This document shows, piece after piece, positions 37,769 through 48,196 of a DNA stretch of 64,000 bases. Every line of letters begins with the position of its first letter. Positions within the stretch are counted from its first letter, which is position 1. A program made the position numbers and the translations under genes. This DNA is from Bacteroidota bacterium. Lineage in GTDB: Bacteria > Bacteroidota > Bacteroidia > AKYH767-A > OLB10. Location: NCBI GenBank assembly GCA_016714535.1, contig JADKDR010000004.1, positions 62,001-126,000 of the forward strand, written 5' to 3'. Under the pieces are notes generated by a model. That model was not told where the DNA came from. It ran no database searches and saw only the letters and a list, made by a program, of their open reading frames with translations.

Positions 37769-40700
37769 CTATCTTATCAAATCAATGTTGCCGGTAAACT
37801 CATGAGCCTTTCCGCCAGCTGTAACTACTTCGATACGATATATATAATTGCCTTGAGGGGAAGGCTTTCCATTAAAATCAAGCCCATCCCAGGCATTTTC
37901 AAATGACTCTGAAGTGAAAATAGGTGCACCCCAACGGTTATAAATCACCATTCGGAACGATTGAACATTAGCAATGTAATTACTGGTAAAAAATAAATCA
38001 TTCTTGCCATCTCCATTTGGAGTAAATGAGTTAGGAATCCATAGCGGAGCAATAGTAATTTCCTGTTCACGCGTATCCTGACAACCACTAATGTTGGTTA
38101 CTGTAAGTGTAACGGTGTGTGTTCCTGATTCCTTGAAAAAATGTAACGGATTTTGTTCAAACGAGCCTTCTCCATCATCAAAATTCCAGTACCAGGCAAC
38201 TGCATTCTTCGATAAGTCGTTAAACTGAATTTTTGGATTCAAAAAAGTTGCCAAATCAGGATTCATTTTAAAATCAGCAACCGGATCATCTGGATACTCC
38301 ACATTAATTTGCTTTGTAAGGCTATCTGCGCATCCATAAGGAGTTGTTACTACCAGCTTAACTGAATAAAATCCTCCTTTTGTATAGTCATGCATTGGGT
38401 TAGTACCAAAGGCATAAGTGCCATCTCCAAAATACCACTTTACGGTTGAGCCAGACTCCGGGTGATTTGCTATTGCAAACTGAACACGCAATGCTCCGCA
38501 AATTACTGTGCTGTCATAAAGAAAGGCTGCATCCGGATAATCATGCATTGTTACAGTCACCAGATTTGATTTAGCAGTGCATCCATTTTGATTTATAACA
38601 GTAACCATATATGTACCTGACGTTTGGGCAACTACCTGTTGCGACACACTGCCATTTGACCATGCATAGCTTAATCCGGTATTTGCTGAAAGTGTGACCG
38701 TGCCTCCTTTGCAAAAATCAAGCGGTCCATTGGCGGTAATAACAGCTGTAGCATATAATACACTCACAGTAAAAGGTTGCGCACTTGCAGTGCAACCATT
38801 AGCATCCGTAACTATAACCGAATATTGTCCGGCAATGCCAGTTGTAAGAGTAGCAGTTGTATTTCCATTTGACCAAACATAGGATGAATAATTACCAGCG
38901 TTCAGGCTAGTTGTGTTGCCGTCACATATCTTATCTAATCCTCTAATCACCGGCAAAGGAATCGGATTTACAGCTACAGCGAATGATCCTGTGCCCGTAC
39001 AGCCATTCAAATCAGTAACAGTTACAGTATATGTTCCAGTGGTAGTAGCGTTATATACCTGAGTAGAACTACCCGTATTCCATAAGTATTGACTATAGCT
39101 TCCCGCATTTAATTGAGAAGTATCTCCATTACACACAGTCGCCAATCCGGTAATAGATGGTGAAGGCAAAGGATTTACAAGTATATTTATACTCGTGCTG
39201 GCAGTACAGCCATTGATATCTGTTACTGTAACCGTATATATCCCCGAAGAAGCTATTGTTACAATCTGGGAATTGCTGCCACCACTCCATTGATACTGTA
39301 TATATCCAGTCCCTGCATCAATGATCGTACTACCTCCCTGGCAAATAGAAGCAAGTCCTGTTATTGCAGGTGTGGGTGTAGGATACACCACAAGTGTTTG
39401 AGCAGCAGTTCCCGTACAACCATTACCATCAGTAACTAATACGGTATACGTACCTGACGCACCAAATACTGCAGCCTGTGCAGTGATTCCGTTACTCCAT
39501 TGGTATGAGGAATAGTTCCCGGGGCTCCATGTTGCTGTATTACCCTGGCAAATAACTGTTGGTCCGGAAATAATCGGTGTTGGATTTTGATTAACAATAA
39601 TTATTGTAAATGCGCTTCCGGTACAACCGTTGCCGTCTGTCACCGTTACTGTGTATGCTCCCGCAGCCGACACCGTAGTTGTTTGCACCGAATCTCCATT
39701 AGACCATAGATAACTAACATATCCGTTTCCCGCACTTAAAGAGGAACTCGTTCCGGCACACAGGCTAAGGTTTCCGGTGATAACCGGAACAGGCAGTGCG
39801 TTAACCGTGACGGCAATATTAGTGCTTGCTGTGCAACCATTCAAATCAGTAACAGTAACGGTATACGTTCCTGTCGTACTTATGCTCTGGGTTTGACTGT
39901 TGCTGCCATTATACCAAACATAAGAAGCATATCCCAATCCGGCATCTATGACAGATGTGCTGCCCTGACATATCGAAGTAAGACCTGTAATTGTTGGTGT
40001 TGGGGCAGGATTTACATTAAGTCCCAGACTTGCTGTTCCTGTACATCCATTATTGTCGGTTACAGTAACGGTATATACTCCTGAATTAGCAACATTAACC
40101 TGTTGGGTGCTGCCTCCACTAGACCATACATAACTTGTGTAGCCTGCACCAGCATTAAAATTACTTGACTGCCCTTGACAGATAATGGTGTTGCCATTTA
40201 TTTGGGGCACTGGATTTGGATTCACAATAACCTGCACACTGGTGCTTCCCGTGCACCCATTATTATCCGTAACTGTAACCGTATAGGTAGCAGCCATATT
40301 TGTTGTTAACGACTGATTGGTGTTGCCATTGGACCATGAATAACTTGCATAACCTGCACCAGCATTCAAAGATGATGTGAGTCCCGAACAAATGGTAGGG
40401 TTCCCGGTGATGGTTGGTAGAGGCAAGGCATTTATAGTAACTACCTGATTAGTGCTTGCTGAGCATCCGTTTGCATCTGTAACAGTTACAGTATACGTTC
40501 CTGAAACATTAACATTAAGTGTTTGTAAAGTTGATCCAGCATTCCATACATAAGCAGAATAGCCATTACCAGCATCAATTATGGTATTATTTCCCTGACA
40601 TATGGAAAATATTCCCGAAATAGAGGGAGAGGGCAACGGATTAACCACCAGGGCTGTGGTTGTACTTGCCGTACAGCCATTTGCGTCTGTTACCGTTACA

Positions 40701-42919
40701 GTATATGTTCCAGCTGCGCTTGTATTCAGCACTTGTGTGGTGCTTCCATTAGACCAGTTATAAACAGTAAATCCTGCTCCCGCATTAAAAGAAGTTGCTG
40801 CCCCCTGACATATGGTAGTATTACCAACTATTGCCGGTGTTGGATTATTATTTATGGTAATATTTACTGATGCGGTTCCAGTACATCCTCCATTAATAGC
40901 AACTGTTACTGTATAAACTCCGCTTGTTGATGGACTCTGTATTTGATCTGTACTTCCATTACTCCACAGGTAAGATAAATATCCTGCTCCGGCATCCATT
41001 GATGCGGGAGTGCCGGCACAAACGCTAAAAATTCCATTGATGGTTGGTATAGGATTTGCTACTGCGATTATAGTGACAGAATTTGTACCTGTACATCCAT
41101 TCCCGTCTGTTACCGTAATAGTATATGTTCCACTTGTATTTAAATTTTGAATTTGGGTTGAAGCTCCATTGCTCCATGCATACGTTGCATAACCTGGTCC
41201 GGCATTTAGATTGACAGAACTTCCACTACAAAAAGTTGTTGGTCCGCTGATAGTTGGTGTAGGGTTTGGATTAATTGCAATTGTATGCGAATCTGTACCG
41301 GTACATCCATTTACGTCTGTTACAGTTACAGTATATGTGCCTGTTGCTAAGGGCGACCAAGTTTGTGTTGTTGTCCCATTGCTCCATAAATAGGACGTGT
41401 AACTACCGGCATTCAAAGAGGCTGGTGCACCTTGACAAATAGATTGTGGACCGACAATTATTGGAACCGGATTTACATTGACAGCAAGTGTAACACTTGC
41501 TGTGGCTGTACATCCCCCGGCTTGGGTAACAGTAACAGTATACGTACCAGATGAACTTGCACTTACTATTTGATCTGTAGAACCAGTACTCCACAAATAG
41601 GATTGTCCCAGGTTTGCTTGTAAATTGGCTGCAGCCCCATTACACAACGCAGTCGGTCCCGTAATAGTGGCAGTAGCACTTCCTACCGTGATGGTCAAGG
41701 GGTTACTGGATGCAGTACATCCGGGGCCGTTTGATACGGTTACCGTATATGTACCAGCGGTAGTCACAAAAATGTTTTGAGTAGTTGCACCTGTGCTCCA
41801 AATATAGCTTTGCCCTGTGTTTGCAGTCAAGGTAACATTACCTCCCGGGCATAAACTGGTTGGACCGTTGGGTGTGATGGTTGCTACCGTAGGTGCTGCT
41901 GCTACATATAGCGTAGTGGTATATGCGAAACAGGAGAAATTAGGATTTGTAACAAATGCTGAATACTGATTCACTGTACCAAGTTGAGGAACATTTACAA
42001 CAATACTTTGTGTTGTTGCTCCTGTACTCCAATTATAATTGCTTGCCGCATTTAAATTTAAATTTACTACACCTCCCGGGCAACCCCAAACTGTATCATT
42101 ATTAGCTACACTCATTCCATTAGCATATAAGTTTATTTGCCCAAGACTACTAAAACTTCCTCCTTCAATAAACACTGCACTATTTAAGATGTGATCGGTT
42201 ACATCAGCAACTGCTAATTTAATATGATACGTTTCGCAAGGATATACAGCCGATTTTGCCTGAAGAACTGTAGTAAAAGCATCCAGATACATGGTTCCTC
42301 CTCCAACATTGTCTACAAAAAAGCCACAATTGGTACAAGGTCCAGAAGACACTCCCGGGTAAGGACCTCCGTTATTTACGCTATTGATTGAAACCGGGAT
42401 AAGGGTGTTTGGAATAATGGCTATATTCTTGTTTCCCACTATTCCCGGACCACTAATAAAGAAGCCAAAAACATCGTTAAAACTTGTATTTACATAATCA
42501 TTATACTCCTCAGATCCAAAAACAAATCGAAACTGAACAGAATCGCTTGCCACCGAAAAATCAAACTCCAATATAGCTGCATCGTATGTTTGCTGTGGGT
42601 TCACAATATTATCCAAATCTGGATCTCCAGAATTTTGCCCACCTGTACTTTCACTCGCAAAAACTGCCGCATTCCCGGTTTGCACTGCATTTCCAGAACT
42701 TAATGTAATTCCCGAAGTCATTCCTAAATTCGTATTGGTGGCAGTAAATGTTCCTTTTCCATTGGCTGCACCGGTATAGGTTACATTAGAAATCGTAACT
42801 CCATTTCCCAAAATCGTATTTACTAATGCGGTTGGTGTAGCGGTTCCATTTACTGTAAGTTGTGCATTTGAATGTTCATAAAGCACAAATAAAAAAAATA
42901 CAAGTAGAATTCGTTTCAT
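37769..42919 (-). CDS. Choice-of-anchor-L adhesin with 17 Ig-like modules, PKD and T9SS type B sorting domain
   Basis: 1,716 aa, a close paralogue of the downstream 1,300-aa gene with the same order: signal peptide, choice-of-anchor-L domain ('FGSEEYNDYVNTSFNDVFGF'), Ig-like modules, two PKD-like modules ('KWYFGDGTYAFG', 'WYWNFDDGEGSFEQNP') and a type B domain ('FTPNGDGKNDLFF'). The main difference is the number of Ig-like modules, about 17 against 11. The frame is unbroken over 5.1 kb of repeats. It probably forms a long stalk on the outer membrane. Confidence 0.85.
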   Translation of the reverse strand: MKRILLVFFLFVLYEHSNAQLTVNGTATPTALVNTILGNGVTISNVTYTGAANGKGTFTATNTNLGMTSGITLSSGNAVQTGNAAVFASESTGGQNSGDPDLDNIVNPQQTYDAAILEFDFSVASDSVQFRFVFGSEEYNDYVNTSFNDVFGFFISGPGIVGNKNIAIIPNTLIPVSINSVNNGGPYPGVSSGPCTNCGFFVDNVGGGTMYLDAFTTVLQAKSAVYPCETYHIKLAVADVTDHILNSAVFIEGGSFSSLGQINLYANGMSVANNDTVWGCPGGVVNLNLNAASNYNWSTGATTQSIVVNVPQLGTVNQYSAFVTNPNFSCFAYTTTLYVAAAPTVATITPNGPTSLCPGGNVTLTANTGQSYIWSTGATTQNIFVTTAGTYTVTVSNGPGCTASSNPLTITVGSATATITGPTALCNGAAANLQANLGQSYLWSTGSTDQIVSASSSGTYTVTVTQAGGCTATASVTLAVNVNPVPIIVGPQSICQGAPASLNAGSYTSYLWSNGTTTQTWSPLATGTYTVTVTDVNGCTGTDSHTIAINPNPTPTISGPTTFCSGSSVNLNAGPGYATYAWSNGASTQIQNLNTSGTYTITVTDGNGCTGTNSVTIIAVANPIPTINGIFSVCAGTPASMDAGAGYLSYLWSNGSTDQIQSPSTSGVYTVTVAINGGCTGTASVNITINNNPTPAIVGNTTICQGAATSFNAGAGFTVYNWSNGSTTQVLNTSAAGTYTVTVTDANGCTASTTTALVVNPLPSPSISGIFSICQGNNTIIDAGNGYSAYVWNAGSTLQTLNVNVSGTYTVTVTDANGCSASTNQVVTINALPLPTITGNPTICSGLTSSLNAGAGYASYSWSNGNTNQSLTTNMAATYTVTVTDNNGCTGSTSVQVIVNPNPVPQINGNTIICQGQSSNFNAGAGYTSYVWSSGGSTQQVNVANSGVYTVTVTDNNGCTGTASLGLNVNPAPTPTITGLTSICQGSTSVIDAGLGYASYVWYNGSNSQTQSISTTGTYTVTVTDLNGCTASTNIAVTVNALPVPVITGNLSLCAGTSSSLSAGNGYVSYLWSNGDSVQTTTVSAAGAYTVTVTDGNGCTGSAFTIIIVNQNPTPIISGPTVICQGNTATWSPGNYSSYQWSNGITAQAAVFGASGTYTVLVTDGNGCTGTAAQTLVVYPTPTPAITGLASICQGGSTIIDAGTGYIQYQWSGGSNSQIVTIASSGIYTVTVTDINGCTASTSINILVNPLPSPSITGLATVCNGDTSQLNAGSYSQYLWNTGSSTQVYNATTTGTYTVTVTDLNGCTGTGSFAVAVNPIPLPVIRGLDKICDGNTTSLNAGNYSSYVWSNGNTTATLTTGIAGQYSVIVTDANGCTASAQPFTVSVLYATAVITANGPLDFCKGGTVTLSANTGLSYAWSNGSVSQQVVAQTSGTYMVTVINQNGCTAKSNLVTVTMHDYPDAAFLYDSTVICGALRVQFAIANHPESGSTVKWYFGDGTYAFGTNPMHDYTKGGFYSVKLVVTTPYGCADSLTKQINVEYPDDPVADFKMNPDLATFLNPKIQFNDLSKNAVAWYWNFDDGEGSFEQNPLHFFKESGTHTVTLTVTNISGCQDTREQEITIAPLWIPNSFTPNGDGKNDLFFTSNYIANVQSFRMVIYNRWGAPIFTSESFENAWDGLDFNGKPSPQGNYIYRIEVVTAGGKAHEFTGNIDLIR

Positions 42920-43009
42920 TGTTGGCTAGTTTAATTATACCTATGTTAATGAGAAATAATTAGCTACTATATATTGTAACTAAGTTACTTCCATCTATAT
43001 AATACGGGT

Positions 43010-43041
43010 ACAAGGTATGAAATGTTAATAGCCAAATCAAA
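43010..43041 (-). promoter_or_regulatory. Possible promoter of the 1,716-aa adhesin gene
   Basis: On the minus strand TTTG (43041-43038), 20 bases, then TACCTTGT (one mismatch to TAnnTTTG). About 90 bp before the ATG. Confidence 0.4.
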
Positions 43042-43125
43042 TTTTTTTCGGCTCTGACCAAATATTGATTCCTCTAATCGAATAATTAGCAAAAATTGCA
43101 ATTTTGGAAGATTGCTTAAAAATAA

Positions 43126-43157
43126 AATAGCCCGCAATTCAAAAACTGCGGGCTATT
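43126..43157 (-). terminator. Terminator of the giant SprB-like gene
   Basis: A perfect 11-bp stem AATAGCCCGCA / TGCGGGCTATT with a 10-base A+T loop, followed on the minus strand by TTATTTTTAAG. It lies 26 bp after the stop of the giant gene. Confidence 0.85.
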
Positions 43158-43182
43158 GTTATCGGTTTTTTAAAAAAAACTG

Positions 43183-46100
43183 CTACTTGTCTTTTATAAA
43201 TTTCACACTTTGTCTCATTCCATCAATCTGTAAATCAATCAAGTATACGCCATTGGCAAGTTGGGTGAGATTATATTGCCTATTGTTTCTCCCTTCAAAA
43301 ACTGGTTCTTCTATCAAGAAAACAATACTGCCAACATAGTCATATATTGCCATTCTTATCTTTCCGCTTTGCGAAGCATTCCAACTAATATTTAGTATAC
43401 CATCGCCCGGATTTGGATAAACTGTAGCTAAATTTTCATTCACAAATGTTCCACTCGCCATCTTAGGTGGTGCCGGACAGGTAAGCATACCTGCAGTACT
43501 TCCTTGCGCACCACCGGCCCAGGCACGTAGTATATTCCATACCGCTGTGCTGCAAGCCGATGTTAAGTAAGGACTTGAACATCCTCCTAATTTCTTGTTC
43601 GCTTCATTTAATACTTGCGTTACAGTCATTCCTGCAAATGGGGCCGTGTTATATATCAGGTCGCCTAACGTTACTGTTGGTACGGTGCAAAGTTTGGATC
43701 ATATGCATCAAATACAACGCTCATTTTAAGCTCACTACCAAGGCTGCAAACGAACTGTTAAACGTTGTGCTTGTAGGATTATTCAGGTTGGAAGTTAGTA
43801 TTGTTGCTCCTCCTGTTCCTGGTTGGCCGGTTAGGAAATTGCGTACTGCGGTTGAACTGCTTAGTGTTAATGTGCGGCTACCTCCGCAACCACCACCAAC
43901 TACCAAACTCGCTGGGAATGCGGCCGGGAAGTGGTTGGTCAGGTAAGTACCTATGTTATTGCCTGCTGCCGGTGTTGTCCATCCCTGCGCGTTACCATAC
44001 GTACCGGATTAGGGAACTCGGTATGGAATGGGCTTCCATTACTACACACATAGGGTGGTTGTGTTATGGTGACACTTGCCTGCGTTAAACATCCTCCGCC
44101 ATCCGTTACCGTTACCTGGAATGTTCCAGCAGTTAATCCGATTACATCCTGTGTGGTCCTTACCGGTATGGTATTCCACTGATATGTATAAGTGCCACCA
44201 CCACCGCTTACGCTTATGTATGCTGCTCATTGTTACCTCCATAGTTAGTTACATTGCTTGTGCTATCAACAACTACAACAATTGACGTTGGTGCTGTTAT
44301 TACACAACTGCTGCTGTTGCTGCAACCGTTTGCATCTGTTACTGTTACCGTATATGTACCAGCAGGCAAGTTGCTTATGCTGCTAGTTGTTTCAAAGTTA
44401 TTCCACACATAGGTATATGGCGCAGTGCCACCTGCTGCGGCTACACTTGAGGCTCCGTTGCTTCCATTATTGCAAGTAGTATTAGTACAGCTTTGGCTTA
44501 ATACAATAGCACTAGGTTGAGTTAACACTACACACAAGGTGATGGTACATCCATTGGCATCTGTTACCGTTACCGTATGTGATCCTGCTGCAAGGCCTGT
44601 GCGGTCTTCGTTAGTTGCTCCACCTGTCCATATGTAGGTATATGGGCGGTACCGCCTGTTACCGTTATGTTGATGCTGCCATTGCTGCTGCCATTACATG
44701 TTGGATTTACATGCGTTTCAGTGATGTTAAGACCATTTACAGGTGCTGTTACCACATAACTTGCTGTGGCCGTACATCCGTTTGCGTCTGTTACCGTCAC
44801 CGTATACGTGCCTGCCATTAAGCCCGTAGCTGTTACCGTTGTTGACCATTGCTCCAGCTATAGCTATATGGGCTTACGCCTCCCATAGCCGCGGCCGTAG
44901 CCGTGCCATTGTTATTTCCGCCAGTTTACATTGGTGCCACTGGCTGTAGCTGTCAATGCTGCCGGCTCCGTTAAGGTTATGCTTACCGTTTGGGTACATA
45001 CTCCATTGCTTACTGTTACCGTATACGTGCCTGCTCCTACGCCCATCAAGTCTTCGGTTGTTGCTCCGCTACTCCAGGTATAGGTATACGCGCCTTGTGG
45101 GTTGGTGGTCAGGTTTATGCTGCCATCAAGACCTCCGTTGCAACGGATGTTGACCCCGCCTGCATACGTTGGACTGTTTAGGGTTGCCGTAAACGTGCCT
45201 CCACCTACTTTCACACATACACTTACTACACATCCATTGGCATCGGTTACTTGTACAAAGTTGTTGCCTGAACATAAGTTGGTACCTGTTTGGGTGGTCT
45301 GTCCATTGCTCCACAGATAACTGTAAGGGGCTGTGCCTCCTGTCATAGTCACTGTGCCCGTTCCATCGCACAATCCACAATTGGCATCGGTGCTGCTGGT
45401 GCTTATCGTATCTAATACTGCCGGCTGCGTGATCTCGATGCTGGCCGTGGCCATGCATCCGTTAACATCTGTTACCGTTACTGTATATGTTCCAACTCAG
45501 GTTAGCGGTCATGCTCTGGCTTGCTCCGTTGTTCCATGCATAGCTGTATGGCGCAACGCCTCCCGTAGTTACTACACTGGCACTGCCATTGCTCTGGCCA
45601 TTGCAACTTACATTGATACCACTTGCTGTGGCAACCATGATGGCCGGCTCGGTAATTTGAGCGCTATCAAGTTTTGTGCAGCCATTGCTGTCGGTTACCG
45701 TTACATAATACCATCCGGCAAGGGCCGTGATGCTCGTGTTTAAGCTATCGATCGTATCGCCAGGGCATTGGTCCATACATAACCATATGGGCGCTGCCGC
45801 CATTCAGGTTAGTGATGCTGATGCTGCCATTGCCACCATTACATAATGCATTGGTTACTTGTAAGCTATACTGGATTGCTGCTGCCTGTCCTACCATTGC
45901 TGTGCATGTGGTGGTACATCCACTGGCATCCGTTATTAATACGGTATATACGCCTGCTACTAAGCCGGTGTTGATGCCATTGGTGCCGCCATTGCTCCAC
46001 TGATATACATATGGTGGGGTGCCGCCAAATACATTTACCGTTGCTGTTCCTAATGCCTGACCACAAGATGTTGGGGTGCAGGTAGTGTTGCAGTTAAGGG

Positions 46101-48196
46101 CTGCACTTTGGGTCAGGATAATTGCTGCCTGAAGGCTACAGCCTAAGCTATCGGTTACGGTTACATATACTGTTCCTGAACTTAAGCCGGTGGCTGTTTG
46201 CGTGGTTTGGCCATTGCTCCATAAATAAACATATGCATTGCCAACTGTGTATGGCGTACCTCCTACCGGAGTTATGGTTGCTGTTCCATTGTTTCCACCC
46301 TGACATACGGCTCCTCCGGTGCTAAAGCTATAAACGAGCGGACCCGGCTCTGTTACCGTTACCGTGCACTGGCTGCTGCAGCCATCGCTATCAAATACGG
46401 TTACTGTATATGTTCCTGCTCCCATGCCCGTAGCTGTCAGCGTGGTTTGTGCCGGAGCTGTGTTCCAGATTACATTATATACTCCATTGCCGCCTCCGGG
46501 TACTACTGTGGCCTGGCCATTCTGATAGCCACTGCAACTTATACTCTGCGTAACGCTGGCTGTGCATGTTACCGGAGTTGGTGCTCCTATAACTGCCGTG
46601 GCCGATATCGGTCCGCATCCATTAGCATCGTTTACTGTTACTGTATATGATCCTGCTGCAAGGCCGCTGATGGCACTTGTGGTTGCTCCGTTGCTCCACA
46701 AATAGGTATATGGTGGGGTACCTCCGCCTACTACTGCCATGGCTGTGCCGGTTGGGTTTACACAACTTACATTCGTGTTGCTCGTACCTACCGATAAGGC
46801 CGTAGGTTCTGTTATCGTTACCGTGCAGGTGCTCGTACAGCCTGCTCCATCGGTTACCGTGGCAGTATACGTTCCTGCGCCCAGGCCCGTGGCAGTTTGC
46901 ATGGTCTGACCATTGCTCCATGCATACGTGTATAGTCCTGTGCCGCCTGTACCATTTACAGTCGCGCTGCCGGTAGTTAATCCATTGCACGTTACATTTA
47001 CTTGCGTAATGCCACATGCTAAGGCCGATGGCTGGTTGACTACAAAGCAATACGTTACACTACAACCCGCACTATCCGTTACCGTTGCATAATATACACC
47101 TGCTGTTACGGTAGCTGTATTGGTAGTGTTGCCACCATCATGACTCCAGCTATACGTATACGTGCCGCTGCCTCCTGTTGGACTAACCAACAATACACTC
47201 GTGCCTCCGTGGCAGGCGATAGTCGTTTGGCTAGGGTTAACTACAATTGCGCTTGCAGTAGTAAGTACATATACATTGCTTGCAGTACATCCGTTGTTGT
47301 CAGTTACCGTTACTGTATAGGTGCCCGCTGTTAGGCCGCTTATCGTGGCACTATTCTGTCCGTTGCTCCATGCATACGTGTAAGGCGCTGTGCCTCCGCT
47401 TACGCTTGCTGTGGCGCTGCCTGTATTCTGGCCATTACATGCCACATCCGTTTGGGTGGGGCGTAATTACGATGGCTGCAGGCTCGGTAATCGTTACATT
47501 GGCAGTGATGGTACATCCATTGGCATCAGTAATCGTTACCGTAAACGTGCCCGCTGCAAGACCGCTCACATTCTTCGTGCTGCTGCCATTGCTCCATGCA
47601 TAGCTATATCCTGGCGTTCCGCCTACTACATTTATTGCTGCACTGCCGGTGCTGGCGCCATTACATTTTACATTCACCTGGCTCGTGCCGGTGATCATCG
47701 CACTTGGCTCTACTATCTCTATTTCTATCGAATCAACACAGCCTGATGCGTCTGTTACTGTTACCGTATAGGTGCCTGATGCAAGGCCGGTGGCCGTAGC
47801 ATCAGTTTGTCCATTGCTCCATAAATACGTGTAAGGCGATGGGGCTACGGTGGCTACTACCGTGGCTGTACCACTCGTGCCTCCATTACATAATACATTT
47901 GTTCCACTAATATTTAATACCAGACTACCCGGTGCTGTTATGGTTAAACTGGCTGTAGCTGTGCATCCATTAGCATCTGTTACTGTTACGATATATCCGC
48001 CAGGCACAAGTCCTGTGGCGGTTGCACCTGTTTGTCCGTCACTCCAAAGGTATGTGTAAGCCGGAGTGCCTCCTGCTCCCTGTGCCGTAGCACTTGCTGT
48101 GCCACCACCTGTACAGGTGATTGGTACAACAGTAGGGATACTTGCAGTTGCAGGGTTAGTGGTTCTGTAATTTCTATACTTGCCGTATATATACAT
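43183..48196 (-). CDS. C-terminal, heavily frameshifted third of the giant adhesin (SprB repeats 21-38 and sorting domain)
   Basis: Repeats continue in changing frames (open pieces 48196-47435, 47445-45745, 45803-45462, 45454-44912, 44818-44570, 44537-44214). After the last repeat a non-repeat module is read from about 44.08 kb ('NHFPAAFPASLVVGGGCGG', 'VTQVLNEANKKLGGCS') and then 'VYPNPGDGILNISWNASQSG', a type A sorting domain ending KFIKDK. Most breaks map to short G/C runs: for example, one extra C at about 47460 and one missing C at about 45790 and 44645. The bit-by-bit conservation across breaks shows that this was one reading frame. Confidence 0.7.

Noticed and set aside
34508..41393. 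Plus-strand ORFs within the two adhesin genes (for example 35663-36016, 41211-41393)
   Set aside because: They are antisense to well-supported repeat genes and repeat with the module period.
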